From contig JAYRVH010000029.1 of assembly GCA_041918615.1 (NCBI GenBank), forward strand, positions 1 to 64,000: a DNA stretch of 64,000 bases, read 5' to 3'. This stretch comes from JAEUJM01 sp041918615 (lineage in GTDB: Bacteria; Actinomycetota; Acidimicrobiia; Acidimicrobiales; DATDAH01). A program made the translations under genes and the position numbers. Of the stretch, positions 16,570 to 25,109 are shown piece by piece. Within the stretch, counting starts at the first letter, position 1, and each line of letters begins with the position of its first letter. The notes below the pieces were generated by a model that ran no database searches, was not told the DNA's origin, and worked only from the letters and a program-made list of their open reading frames with translations.

Positions 16570-19359
16570 CTAGAAACAGGCGGGCCACGGTGTGCAAGGC
16601 GGAAGGGTCGAGGTCGCCCACGTGAGCCGGAACGCGCCGGCGGCGCCCCCACGGCCGTCGACGGCGACCAGGTAGGAGGCCCCCGCCTGCATGGTGAACT
16701 CGACGTTGCTGCCGCCTCCGGTGCAGTAGCCGCCCTCGTCGTCGTTCGACGCCACCGGCGTCAACGACCCCACCGACGACCCGTGGTACACGGCGAGGAC
16801 GGTGTCGAAGTTGGTGGCGGCGCTGCAGGTGCCCAGGAAGACGTCGGCGGTGTAGGGGCTCGCGACCCGGTACCAGACCGAGTGCCCGCCCGGGTTGCCC
16901 GCGTGATCGGGTTCGCCGGGCTCCTTGGTGGCGCCGAGGTTGGTGCCGTCGACGGAGACGGGGAAGAGGAACGGAGGGTCTCGGAGGGTGATGGCCGACG
17001 CGAACGCATCGTTCGGCGGCGGCGGGCTGCCTTGGAAGGTGCAGGTGACCTGCTGGCCGGCGGCGACGGTGATGGTGGCCCGGGCGTTGGCGAGGTCGCC
17101 GGTGCCGCCGGTGCTGCAGGTGATGGCGTTGAGCGTCCAGCCGGCGGGTACGGCCTGGGTCACCGTGTAGGTACCGGGGTCGAGACCCGGTGCCTGCAGC
17201 ACGTTCGACCGGGTCGGGTCGGCGTCGTCGTCGAGCGTGTACGTCCCGCACTGTGATTGGGCGTTGCAGCCCGAGAACGCCATGTCCTGGGCGCGGTCGG
17301 GGATGCTGTCCAGCACGATGGTGACCATCGTCGGCTTGTTGGTGAACGTGCAGGTGACGCTCTGGGTCGCAGCCAACACGATCGTGACCTTGCGGTTGGC
17401 CAGGTCGACGGTCTGGGGGACGTTGCAGGTCAGGCTCTGCAGCGGCCAGTTGGCGCCGGGCGCGGTCTGGGTCACCGTGTAGATCCCGGCGGCAAGACCG
17501 ACGGCGGTCTTCGACCCCGCCAGGGTGGGGTCTGCGTCGTCGTCGAGGGCGAACGGGGCACAGCCCTGGCCCATGCACCCGGTGAACGAGAAGTCCTGCG
17601 CGAGATCGGGCTGGGTGTCCTGCACGATGGTGATCGACTGGGTGCGCACCGAGAACGTGCAGCTGACGTCCTCGTCTGCCCCGAGTTGGATGGTCACCTT
17701 CCTCGCCGCGAGATCCACGGTCTCGCCTGGATCGCAGGTGATGGCGGTCAACGACCAGTTGGGAACTGCGGCCATGGTCACCGTGTACGTCCCTGTCGAC
17801 AGCGAGCTCGCGGATGTCGAGCTCGGCAGCGTCGGGTCCTGGTCGTGGTCGAGCGCGAACTGGCCGCAGGCGTTCGGGCCGGAGCAGCCGGTGAAGGCGA
17901 AGTCCTGCGGCGAGTCGACGCCAGTGTCCAGCTTGATCTCGATCGAATGGGCGGCCGACAGGCGCACCGGGGTCAGGGCATCGCCCATCTCGCCGGCGAC
18001 GTCACCACGGTTGGTGGTGTCGCCCTGGCCCAGTTGACCGCGGTCGTTGAGCCCCCAGCACTTGATCGAACTGTCGTTGAGGCGGGCGCAGGTCCCCGAA
18101 CCCGCGGTGACCGCCGTCGCGGTGCGGCCCGTCCCCAGGTTCACCGTGGGCAGGCTGTCGCCCATCTGCGCCAGCGTCGTGCCTCGGGTGGTCGTATCGC
18201 CCAGGCCGAGCTGGCCCCAGGCGTTGAGGCCCCAGCACTTGAGGGCACCGTTGTCCAGGATGGCGCAGATGTGGCCGTCACCGGTGTCGATCGACGTCGC
18301 CGTGCGACCGGTGCCCAGGTTCACGGTCGGCAGGCTGTCGCCCATCTCGCCGCCCGAGTCGCCCCGATTGTTCGTGTCCCCCAACCCGAGCCGGCTGTCA
18401 CCGTTGAAGCCCCAGCATTTCACCGCGCCGTTGTCCAGGATCACGCAGGTCTGGCCATAGCCGGCCGAGAGCGCCGTGGCGGTCCGTCCGGTACCCAGGG
18501 CCACGACGTTGGCGTTGGGGGTCTCCCAAGGTTCGTTGCCCTGATCGAAGGGTCCGCCGTAGCCGACCTCGCCATGGGCGCTGTAGCCCCAACAGATCAC
18601 CGCGCCGGTGGCCATCAAGGCACAGGCGTGGTTCGCCCCCGCCGACACCGCCGAGACCGGTCCGGACGGCGAGAAGGCGAGCGCCTGCAGGCTGTCGCCC
18701 ATCTCTCCGGGGCCGTCCCCCCGGTTGGACGTGTCGCCGAGACCGAGCCGACCGTTGCCGTTGTACCCCCAGCACTTGACCTGCCCGTTGTCCAGCAAGG
18801 CACAGGTGAAGGAGTAGCCCGCCGTCACCGCGGTCGCGGTGCGGCCGGCGCCCAGTGAGACCGCGGGCAGGTTGTCGCCCATCTCGCCCGGGCCGTCGCC
18901 ACGGGCCGCAGTATCGCCCAGGCCCAGCCCTCCGGACCCGTTCCATCCCCAGCACTTGACCTGGCCGTTGTCCAGCAACGCGCACGTGTGCAGGTCGCCC
19001 ACGGCCACGCTGGTGGCCGTGCGACCGGTGCCGAAGTCGACCGCTTGGAGGTGGACGCCCATCTCGCCGGGGCCGTCGCCACGGTCGGCGGTGTCCCCGA
19101 CGCCGAGCTGGCCCTTGTCGTTGCGACCCCAGCACTTGACCTTGCCACCGGTGACGATCGCACAGGTGTGGTACGAGCCCTCGGCGAGGAGTTGCGGAGG
19201 TGCCGCCGGCGCCACCGTGGCCACCGATGCCGACGAGGGCTCTCCCGCGGCCGGAGCGGACGTCATCGCCACCGCCCCGGTACCGAGGACCACCGCCACC
19301 ACCGCCGCCAGACCGACTCGCCCTATCGAGAACGTGCGAACGTCCATCGCTCCACCCAT
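16570..19359 (-). CDS. secreted RCC1-repeat protein with C-terminal adhesion-like modules
   Basis: 929 aa. Signal peptide at residues about 5-40. Then seven RCC1-type repeats (about 60-470), each with a TCAL(L)DNG-VKCWG core and LGLGDT; these form a beta propeller. Next come three copies of an about 83-aa module (pattern QDFxFxGC ... GTYTVT ... VTCTF), then a PPC-like domain starting NDAFASAITL. A very similar layout is common in exported actinobacterial proteins of unknown role. Two N-terminal methionines (residues 1 and 5) are possible starts. Probably surface-bound or released; function unknown. Confidence 0.85.
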   Translation of the reverse strand: MGGAMDVRTFSIGRVGLAAVVAVVLGTGAVAMTSAPAAGEPSSASVATVAPAAPPQLLAEGSYHTCAIVTGGKVKCWGRNDKGQLGVGDTADRGDGPGEMGVHLQAVDFGTGRTATSVAVGDLHTCALLDNGQVKCWGWNGSGGLGLGDTAARGDGPGEMGDNLPAVSLGAGRTATAVTAGYSFTCALLDNGQVKCWGYNGNGRLGLGDTSNRGDGPGEMGDSLQALAFSPSGPVSAVSAGANHACALMATGAVICWGYSAHGEVGYGGPFDQGNEPWETPNANVVALGTGRTATALSAGYGQTCVILDNGAVKCWGFNGDSRLGLGDTNNRGDSGGEMGDSLPTVNLGTGRTATSIDTGDGHICAILDNGALKCWGLNAWGQLGLGDTTTRGTTLAQMGDSLPTVNLGTGRTATAVTAGSGTCARLNDSSIKCWGLNDRGQLGQGDTTNRGDVAGEMGDALTPVRLSAAHSIEIKLDTGVDSPQDFAFTGCSGPNACGQFALDHDQDPTLPSSTSASSLSTGTYTVTMAAVPNWSLTAITCDPGETVDLAARKVTIQLGADEDVSCTFSVRTQSITIVQDTQPDLAQDFSFTGCMGQGCAPFALDDDADPTLAGSKTAVGLAAGIYTVTQTAPGANWPLQSLTCNVPQTVDLANRKVTIVLAATQSVTCTFTNKPTMVTIVLDSIPDRAQDMAFSGCNAQSQCGTYTLDDDADPTRSNVLQAPGLDPGTYTVTQAVPAGWTLNAITCSTGGTGDLANARATITVAAGQQVTCTFQGSPPPPNDAFASAITLRDPPFLFPVSVDGTNLGATKEPGEPDHAGNPGGHSVWYRVASPYTADVFLGTCSAATNFDTVLAVYHGSSVGSLTPVASNDDEGGYCTGGGSNVEFTMQAGASYLVAVDGRGGAAGAFRLTWATSTLPPCTPWPACF

Positions 19360-19435
19360 CAGCTCAACAAGGGGCCCCTACCCCGACGTGCACTCTAGTG
19401 CGGAGTCGTCGTCGACGGGTTACTGGTCGAGGCGG

Positions 19436-19618
19436 TCAGCCGAGCCACGAGATTATCCAGGTGAGACCGAACGCGCGAGTGTCAGAGCACTCCTCCAGGT
19501 TGGTGGCCACCCGGGTGAGCTGGCCGCCGAGCAGGGCGGCGACAGCCAGCACGACCACGACAACGAGTTCGTCGGCACGGCACCAGAACGACGAGCGAGT
19601 CCGTTGCCGTGGCGCCAC
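19436..19618 (-). CDS. possible small membrane protein (60 aa)
   Basis: GTG start at 19618, one hydrophobic helix (ELVVVVVLAVAALLGG) followed by a short polar tail ending IISWLG. Third positions are mostly G/C, as in real genes here. It lies in the gap between the divergent RCC1 and YqgE genes. No family recognised. Confidence 0.4.
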   Translation of the reverse strand: MAPRQRTRSSFWCRADELVVVVVLAVAALLGGQLTRVATNLEECSDTRAFGLTWIISWLG

Positions 19619-19627
19619 ACTTGGAGC

Positions 19628-20233
19628 ATGGATGACCGGGACGAGCCCAGCGAGGCGGATCTGGGCGATGCCACGCTCCGCGGGCGCCTGCTGGTGGCGT
19701 CGCCGCTGCTGGCTGACCCCAACTTCGAGCGCACCGTGATCCTCATGATCGAACACGGTCCGGAGGGTGCGCTCGGGCTGGTGCTCGACCGACCCAGCGA
19801 GATGCCGGTCGACGAGGTGCTGCCGCAGTGGGACAGCCGGGCCGCCGTGCCCAAGGCCATGTTCATCGGCGGGCCCGTGCAGCCCAACGCGGTGATCTGC
19901 CTCGCCCGCACGGACACCGATGCCGGTGGCGACCCCGGCGCCAGCGAACTGCTCGCGACCACGGCCGTGTCTGGCGTCGCCATGCTGGACCTCGACGGGG
20001 ACCGTGACGAGGTGGGCGAAGGCATCCGGCTGCGCATGTTCGCGGGCTATTCGGGGTGGAGCGAGGGCCAGCTCGAGGCCGAGGTCGAGGAGGGCTCGTG
20101 GTTCATCGTCGACCCTCTTCCCGACGACCCGTTCGTAGCCGCGCCCAGCCGCCTCTGGCGCGACGTCCTCGCCCGCCAACCCGGCAGGCTCGCCCGGTAC
20201 GCGCTGTACCCCGTCGACCCCACCGTGAACTGA
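19628..20233 (+). CDS. YqgE/AlgH family protein (UPF0301)
   Basis: 201 aa. LRGRLLVASPLLADPNFERT near the start and ALGLVLDRP, IGGPV and FAGYSGWSEGQLEAE are characteristic of the family. Members are conserved in bacteria but their molecular role is uncertain. The start at 19628 gives the usual short polar leader before the first beta strand. Confidence 0.92.
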   Translation: MDDRDEPSEADLGDATLRGRLLVASPLLADPNFERTVILMIEHGPEGALGLVLDRPSEMPVDEVLPQWDSRAAVPKAMFIGGPVQPNAVICLARTDTDAGGDPGASELLATTAVSGVAMLDLDGDRDEVGEGIRLRMFAGYSGWSEGQLEAEVEEGSWFIVDPLPDDPFVAAPSRLWRDVLARQPGRLARYALYPVDPTVN

Positions 20234-20414
20234 GGGTGGACCAGCCCCCGATGCCCACCCACACGGAACCGAGCGACCCGGCACGGCCGGTTCGGCCGGC
20301 CGGCGGACCAGCGAGTTGCCGCGGTGGCGCAGTAGCGTCGGCGCACTGGTCGTACGGGCCGGGAGCCCGGTGGTGACCACCGAGACCACAGCGCACAGAG
20401 AGACGGTGGCGAAC

Positions 20415-22625
20415 ATGCCGCGAGACCACGCAGGTCAGAACGGGCCGGGTACAGGGCGCGGCGAGACGCGAACGCGGCCCACCATGGTGGTCGGCGCGGC
20501 CTTGGCGCTCACCGCGTTGGTAGCCACCATCGCCCCCGCGGTGGCGGGCGCGCAGGAGGCGCCCGACCGGCCCGAGTCTGGGCAGTGCTTCCCTGGCGCA
20601 CCGGGCATCGGTGACCCCTACTTCCCGATGGACGGCAACGGCGGCTACAACGTCGCCCATTACGGCCTCGAGCTCTCGTACGACCCCGGCACCGACATCC
20701 TCGACGGCGTGGCCACGATCGACCTGCGGGCCACCCAGAACCTGTCCCGCTTCAACTTCGACCTCGACGGCCTCACCGTGCGGTCGATCACCGTGGACGG
20801 CAGCCCGGCCACCTTCGCCCGCCGCAACGGCGAGCTGAAGGTCCGCCCCCCCGCATGCATCCCCGCGAACGAGCACGCCGCGGTCGTGGTGACCTACGAC
20901 GGCAATCCGTCCGCGCTACCCGCCGAGGACGGTGCCGGCGGCTTCATCGCCTCCGACGACGGCGCGGTCGTGATCGGCCAGCCCCACGTCGCGTCCACGT
21001 GGTTCCCCGCCAACGACCACCCGCGCGACAAGGCGGCCTTCGACATCGCTGTCACCGTGCCCGACGGGCTCGAGGTCGTCTCCAACGGCTCGTTGACCAG
21101 CCACGACTCGGCGGCTGGCGAGACCCGCTGGGTGTGGCACGCCCCGGCCCCGATGGCGCCGTATCTGGCCACCATCGACATCGGTGAATTCGACCTGGCC
21201 GAGTACCACGACGATGGCGGCCGGCCCGGCGGCATCGACTACGTCGACGCCATCGACCCCGACCTGCTCACGCCGGTCGCCCCCCACACCGGTTCGCGGT
21301 ACGCGGTGTCACAGGCCGGCAACCAGACCTACAAGCGCCTCCGACGCACGATCACGGTGCCCCCCGCAGGGGCCGACATGTCGTTCTGGATCAACCGCGA
21401 CACCGAGCCGAGCTGGGATTACGTGTTCGTCGAGGCCCGCACCGTCGGCCAGCGGAACTGGACGACGCTGCCCGACGCCAACGGACACACCGACGAGGAG
21501 ACCGGTGCGTCCTGCCCGTTCTGGCTCGACCTGCACCCGTTCCTCACCCACTATCAGACCGATGTCGGTGACGGCAGCTGCGCGACGACCGGCACCACCG
21601 GCGACTGGCACGCGGTGAGCGGCTTCAGCGAGGGCTGGGAGCAATGGTCGGTCGACCTCGGCGCCTTCGGCGGCACCGATGCGCAGGTGTCGATCACCTA
21701 CGCCAGCGACGACACGGTCCAGGGCCCCGGCGTGGCCGTGGACGACATCGCGGTGTCCACCGGCGAGGGAAGCACGTCGTTCGAGGACGACGCGGATGTC
21801 CTCGACGGCTGGACGGTGCCGGGTGCGCCCGCCAGCAGTGCCGACAACGAGAACGACTGGATCATCGGCACTGTCGACGACGGCCCGACGCCCCACGGCG
21901 CCAACGTGCAGGCGGCGCTCGATCGCCAGCCCGAGATCATCTCGTTCCTCGCCGACAACTTCGGTGACTATCCGTTCGCCGACAGCGGCGCCATCGTCGA
22001 CGACGTCCGGGACCTGGGCTTCGCCCTGGAGAACCAGACCCGGCCGGTGTACGACCGGGCGTTCTTCGACGGCACCCCGGCCGGCGACTTCGTCGTGGTG
22101 CACGAGCTGACCCACCAGTGGTTCGGCGATCGCCTCGCACTGCCCGCCTGGAAGCACATCTGGCTGAACGAGGGCTTCGCCACCTACGCCGAGTGGCTGT
22201 GGAGCGAGCACGAAGGGCTCGAGACGGCCCAGCAGATCTTCGACAACATCTTCGGCGGCATCCCTGCCGACAACGACTTCTGGGCGTTGCAGATCGGCGA
22301 CCCGGGGCCGGACTCCCTCTTCGACGGCCCCGTCTACCTCCGCGGCGCCATGACCCTGCACGCCTTGCGACTCGAGGTCGGCGACGCCGACTTCTTCGAC
22401 ATCGTCCGTCGCTGGGCGAGCGCACCCCGGGGCCGCACCGCCACGACCAGGAACTTCATCGCCCTGGCCGAGCGGGTGTCCGGCCAGGAGCTCAGCCCGC
22501 TGTTCCACGGGTGGCTGCGCACCACCGACAAGCCCACCCTCACCGCGGCAGCCGCGGCAGCGGTGGGCACACCGGGCGAGGCGGCCCCGTCGGTGTCGGA
22601 ACGACGCGCACCCCGAGCGCGCTGA
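20415..22625 (+). CDS. secreted M1-family metallopeptidase with inserted domain
   Basis: 736 aa. Signal peptide (TMVVGAALALTALVATIAPAVAGA region). N-terminal M1 beta domain to about residue 285. Catalytic domain with GFALENQT, zinc motif HELTHQWFGD (first His at residue 563) and second ligand in NEGFATYAEW. Between them (about 290-493) lies an extra Cys- and Trp-containing beta-rich domain (for example GWEQWSVDLGAFGGTDAQV, GVAVDDIAVS) like the MAM/CBM-type modules of immune-inhibitor-A peptidases. The full C-terminal M1 domain is missing, so this is a short aminopeptidase-like form. ATG 20415 is chosen; GTG 20406 is possible. Confidence 0.85.
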   Translation: MPRDHAGQNGPGTGRGETRTRPTMVVGAALALTALVATIAPAVAGAQEAPDRPESGQCFPGAPGIGDPYFPMDGNGGYNVAHYGLELSYDPGTDILDGVATIDLRATQNLSRFNFDLDGLTVRSITVDGSPATFARRNGELKVRPPACIPANEHAAVVVTYDGNPSALPAEDGAGGFIASDDGAVVIGQPHVASTWFPANDHPRDKAAFDIAVTVPDGLEVVSNGSLTSHDSAAGETRWVWHAPAPMAPYLATIDIGEFDLAEYHDDGGRPGGIDYVDAIDPDLLTPVAPHTGSRYAVSQAGNQTYKRLRRTITVPPAGADMSFWINRDTEPSWDYVFVEARTVGQRNWTTLPDANGHTDEETGASCPFWLDLHPFLTHYQTDVGDGSCATTGTTGDWHAVSGFSEGWEQWSVDLGAFGGTDAQVSITYASDDTVQGPGVAVDDIAVSTGEGSTSFEDDADVLDGWTVPGAPASSADNENDWIIGTVDDGPTPHGANVQAALDRQPEIISFLADNFGDYPFADSGAIVDDVRDLGFALENQTRPVYDRAFFDGTPAGDFVVVHELTHQWFGDRLALPAWKHIWLNEGFATYAEWLWSEHEGLETAQQIFDNIFGGIPADNDFWALQIGDPGPDSLFDGPVYLRGAMTLHALRLEVGDADFFDIVRRWASAPRGRTATTRNFIALAERVSGQELSPLFHGWLRTTDKPTLTAAAAAAVGTPGEAAPSVSERRAPRAR

Positions 22626-22635
22626 GCGGAGGTGG

Positions 22636-22911
22636 GTGCGCCGGTCGGCGCACGAGCGCACGAGCGCGGCGTTTCGGCCAGGACGACCCGGCCCCGAGGT
22701 CACCCGGTTCCGCAGGGCCGCGGCGTTCACACTCGACCTGCCGGCGGACAACGTCTTCGGCGTGCCCGCCGGGCCCACGCTCACCGCATTCGACGGTCAC
22801 CTGCTGGTGCTGCAGCCGCTGGCTGCGGGCGTGCATCACGTGATCGTCAAGAACAGGTTCGTGGGCGACCCCATCCTGTACCGGCTCGACCTGACCGTCA
22901 CCGTCGAGTGA
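22636..22911 (+). pseudogene. C-terminal remnant of a secreted beta-domain protein
   Basis: 91 codons from 22636. The last 60 residues (FTLDLPADNVFGVPAG, LLVLQPLAAGVHHVIV) look like the closing beta domain of exported proteins with the PL-xxG-xH pattern. The first 25 residues are low-complexity and there is no signal peptide or ribosome-binding site, so this is probably the surviving tail of a larger gene, not an intact one. Confidence 0.45.
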
Positions 22912-22978
22912 ACGGCGGCAGAGCCCACCAGATCCAGACCGGGCTCGCAGGAAATCCCGGCTTCTTTCGTCGTAACAC

Positions 22979-23007
22979 TTGACTTCAGTTCGACATAATC
23001 GTAATGT
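22979..23007 (+). promoter_or_regulatory. orphan sigma70-type promoter
   Basis: TTGACT (22979-22984), 17-bp spacer, TAATGT (23002-23007), inside a conspicuously A+T-rich stretch of about 60 bp. The nearest plus-strand reading frame is a 62-codon Pro-rich one from a GTG at 23035, which does not look like a known protein. The transcript would run antisense into the cyclic-nucleotide-binding gene. Confidence 0.5.
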
Positions 23008-23179
23008 AAACGCAACATCGAAATCGAGTCGCCGGTGAAGCCAACGACGCCTTTGCCGGCCCCCTCCTCCCCCCCAGGAAGCTCGGTGGAGATCGCTGAG
23101 GTGCCGTTTCCGGCGAGCGGGTCACGTCCGCCCGCGCCCCGCTCGCCGGGGCGGCGTCTCGGCCTGTCAGAGCAAGGCG

Positions 23180-23596
23180 TCAGTGGCCGCGGGAGTGACG
23201 CAGTTCGGCGGCGAGGCCGCTGAGCAACTGCTCGGCGATGTCGGGGAACTCACGCAGGAGCGTTCGGAACATGCGCACGCCCAGCACGCCGACGGTCACC
23301 GGCCCCACGGCCCGGACCGTGGCGCTGCGGGGCCGACCGTCGAGAAGCGCGAGTTCACCGAAGTGGTCGCCCCGGCTCGCGGTCGAGACCCCGTCGCCGT
23401 CGCGTTCGACCGCGACCTCACCGTCGAGGATGACGAAGAGGGCATCGCCCGGCGCGCCCTGGGAGATCATCTCGGTGCCGTCGGCCAGGTCGACCACCTC
23501 GAGGTGCCGGGCAACCGTGCCCAGCTCCCGTCTGGTGCAGCACGCGAACAGCCCGACCGTGCCCAGGTGCTCGACCAGGTCCCGCCGTCGCGCCAT
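23180..23596 (-). CDS. cyclic nucleotide-binding domain protein
   Basis: 138 aa, a lone CRP-type cNMP-binding domain: LFACCTRREL, GTEMISQGAPGDALFVILDGEV, GDHFGELALLDGRPRSATVRA (phosphate-binding cassette). No DNA-binding helix-turn-helix follows, so it is not a complete CRP regulator. It may act by protein contact. ATG 23596 is chosen because the frame upstream loses family similarity. Confidence 0.85.
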   Translation of the reverse strand: MARRRDLVEHLGTVGLFACCTRRELGTVARHLEVVDLADGTEMISQGAPGDALFVILDGEVAVERDGDGVSTASRGDHFGELALLDGRPRSATVRAVGPVTVGVLGVRMFRTLLREFPDIAEQLLSGLAAELRHSRGH

Positions 23597-23753
23597 GAAC
23601 GCAGAGTAGATCCTCCGGGCACGGGCCACCCAGGGCCTCGGAGCCTGAGCCGTGGGAGGAGGGCCCGACCACGAACTGACGGGGCAGTGCCGGCGGCGGC
23701 CACGCGATCCGCCGCCGGGGAATGGTTCGGGCGATCCGGGGGGTTGACGGGGC

Positions 23754-24170
23754 ATGGACCTTGCCGACGGCCTCGAGTACATCCGCCCACGACACCGGGG
23801 GGTGCTCGTCACGCTGAAGGCGGACGGTCGGCCGCAGCTCTCGAACATCGCCTACGCGCTGGGAGACGACGACATCATCGCCATCTCGGTGACCGCCGAT
23901 CGGGCCAAGACCGTCAACGCCGCCCGTGATCCCCGGGTCTCGCTGCACGTGACCGCCGACGACTTCTGGTCGTACGTGGTCATCGAGGGCTCGGCCGAGC
24001 TCACCCCGCCCGCGGCCGCCGCCGACGACGCGACGGTCGACGCGCTGATCGACCTCTACCGGTCGTTGCAGGGCGAGCACCCCGACTGGGACGAGTACCG
24101 GGCCGCCATGGTCGCCGACCGCCGACTCGTCCTGTCGGTCCGTCCCACGCACGCCTACGGCATGGCCTGA
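23754..24170 (+). CDS. PPOX-class F420-dependent oxidoreductase
   Basis: 138 aa split-barrel flavin/deazaflavin enzyme (Rv1155-like family). Landmarks: RGVLVTLKADGRPQLSNI, RAKTVNAARDPRVSLHV, YVVIEGSAEL. Proteins of this size in actinobacteria usually bind F420 and reduce quinone-like or tetrapyrrole-like substrates. Lone gene with the start close to GGGCATGG. Confidence 0.88.
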   Translation: MDLADGLEYIRPRHRGVLVTLKADGRPQLSNIAYALGDDDIIAISVTADRAKTVNAARDPRVSLHVTADDFWSYVVIEGSAELTPPAAAADDATVDALIDLYRSLQGEHPDWDEYRAAMVADRRLVLSVRPTHAYGMA

Positions 24171-24301
24171 CCCGCCCGACGCCATCAGTGACCGCTGCCC
24201 GGGCGCCGCGGCGGGGGCGACCCCCGCGATCAATAGACACGCCAACTGCCATAATCTAGGCTCGCGGCGGCGACGAGTCGGCGGCACGGGGGAGAGCGAC
24301 C

Positions 24302-25069
24302 ATGGCAGACCAGAGCGCAGCGCACGGCGCGGAACAGAGCAGGGTGGCGCTCGTCGCCGACGCCGGGTTCTACGCCGGCCCGTGGCTCGCCCGCCTTCTG
24401 GCCGAGCGCGGAAACAACCTGGTGCTGGGCGACCCGGGCGAGGGACTCGTCGACGAGCTCGAGGGGCTCGGGGCGGCGGTCGAGGTCGTCACCGGCGTGC
24501 GCAACCTGGCCCGACCCGAGGCAGCCGGCGAGTTGGTGGCGGCCGCCCTCCAGCGGTTCGGGCGCCTCGACGCCGCGGTTGCCTTCTCCGGTCAGATCGT
24601 GACCGGCCGGTTCGTGAACACCACCCTCGACGACCTGCGCACCGTCCTGGCCGGCTGCCTCGAGGCGCCCTACCACTTCCTCAAGGCGGTGGTCGATCCG
24701 ATGATCGCCAGGGGCGACGGCCAGATCCTGGTCATAACGAGCGCCTCGGCCGCCCGTCCCACGCCCGGGGCGCCGCTGTACTCCGCGGCACGGGCGGGGG
24801 CCACGATGCTCACCCGCAACGTGGCCGACGAGGTGGCCCGCGACGGCATCCAGGTCAACGCCGTCGGGACCAACTTCATGGACTTCCCCCAGTTCCTCCA
24901 GGCCACCGGGGCCACCGACCCCGAGATCCGCAAGAAGATCGAGGCCCAGGTGCCCCTCGGGCGGCTCGGCACGATGGAGGAGTTCGCCGCCTTCTGCATG
25001 CCCTTCATCGACGGCACCAGCCGCTTCACCACCGGCCAGTTCGTCGCCTACGCCGGCGGCTGGGCCTGA
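24302..25069 (+). CDS. SDR-family oxidoreductase with altered catalytic lysine
   Basis: 255 aa Rossmann-fold protein resembling halohydrin dehalogenase-type or atypical SDRs. The cofactor loop (VADAGFYAGPWLA) departs from the classical TGxxxGxG. The catalytic Ser is in ITSASA, and the Tyr motif reads YSAAR, not YxxxK. Loss of the lysine and glycine pattern is shared with halohydrin dehalogenase-like SDRs, so a non-redox reaction is possible (inference). Followed 40 bp later by the Gfo/Idh/MocA gene, probably one unit. Confidence 0.8.
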   Translation: MADQSAAHGAEQSRVALVADAGFYAGPWLARLLAERGNNLVLGDPGEGLVDELEGLGAAVEVVTGVRNLARPEAAGELVAAALQRFGRLDAAVAFSGQIVTGRFVNTTLDDLRTVLAGCLEAPYHFLKAVVDPMIARGDGQILVITSASAARPTPGAPLYSAARAGATMLTRNVADEVARDGIQVNAVGTNFMDFPQFLQATGATDPEIRKKIEAQVPLGRLGTMEEFAAFCMPFIDGTSRFTTGQFVAYAGGWA

Positions 25070-25109
25070 TCGTCCCACCGGCCGGGCCGGGTCGGGAGTC
25101 CCGACGGCC

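Noticed and set aside
13985..17578. 1197-codon minus frame over DivIVA, thiolase and part of the RCC1 gene
   Set aside because: Gly/Arg/His-rich translation typical of antisense frames; the plus-strand genes have clear motifs.
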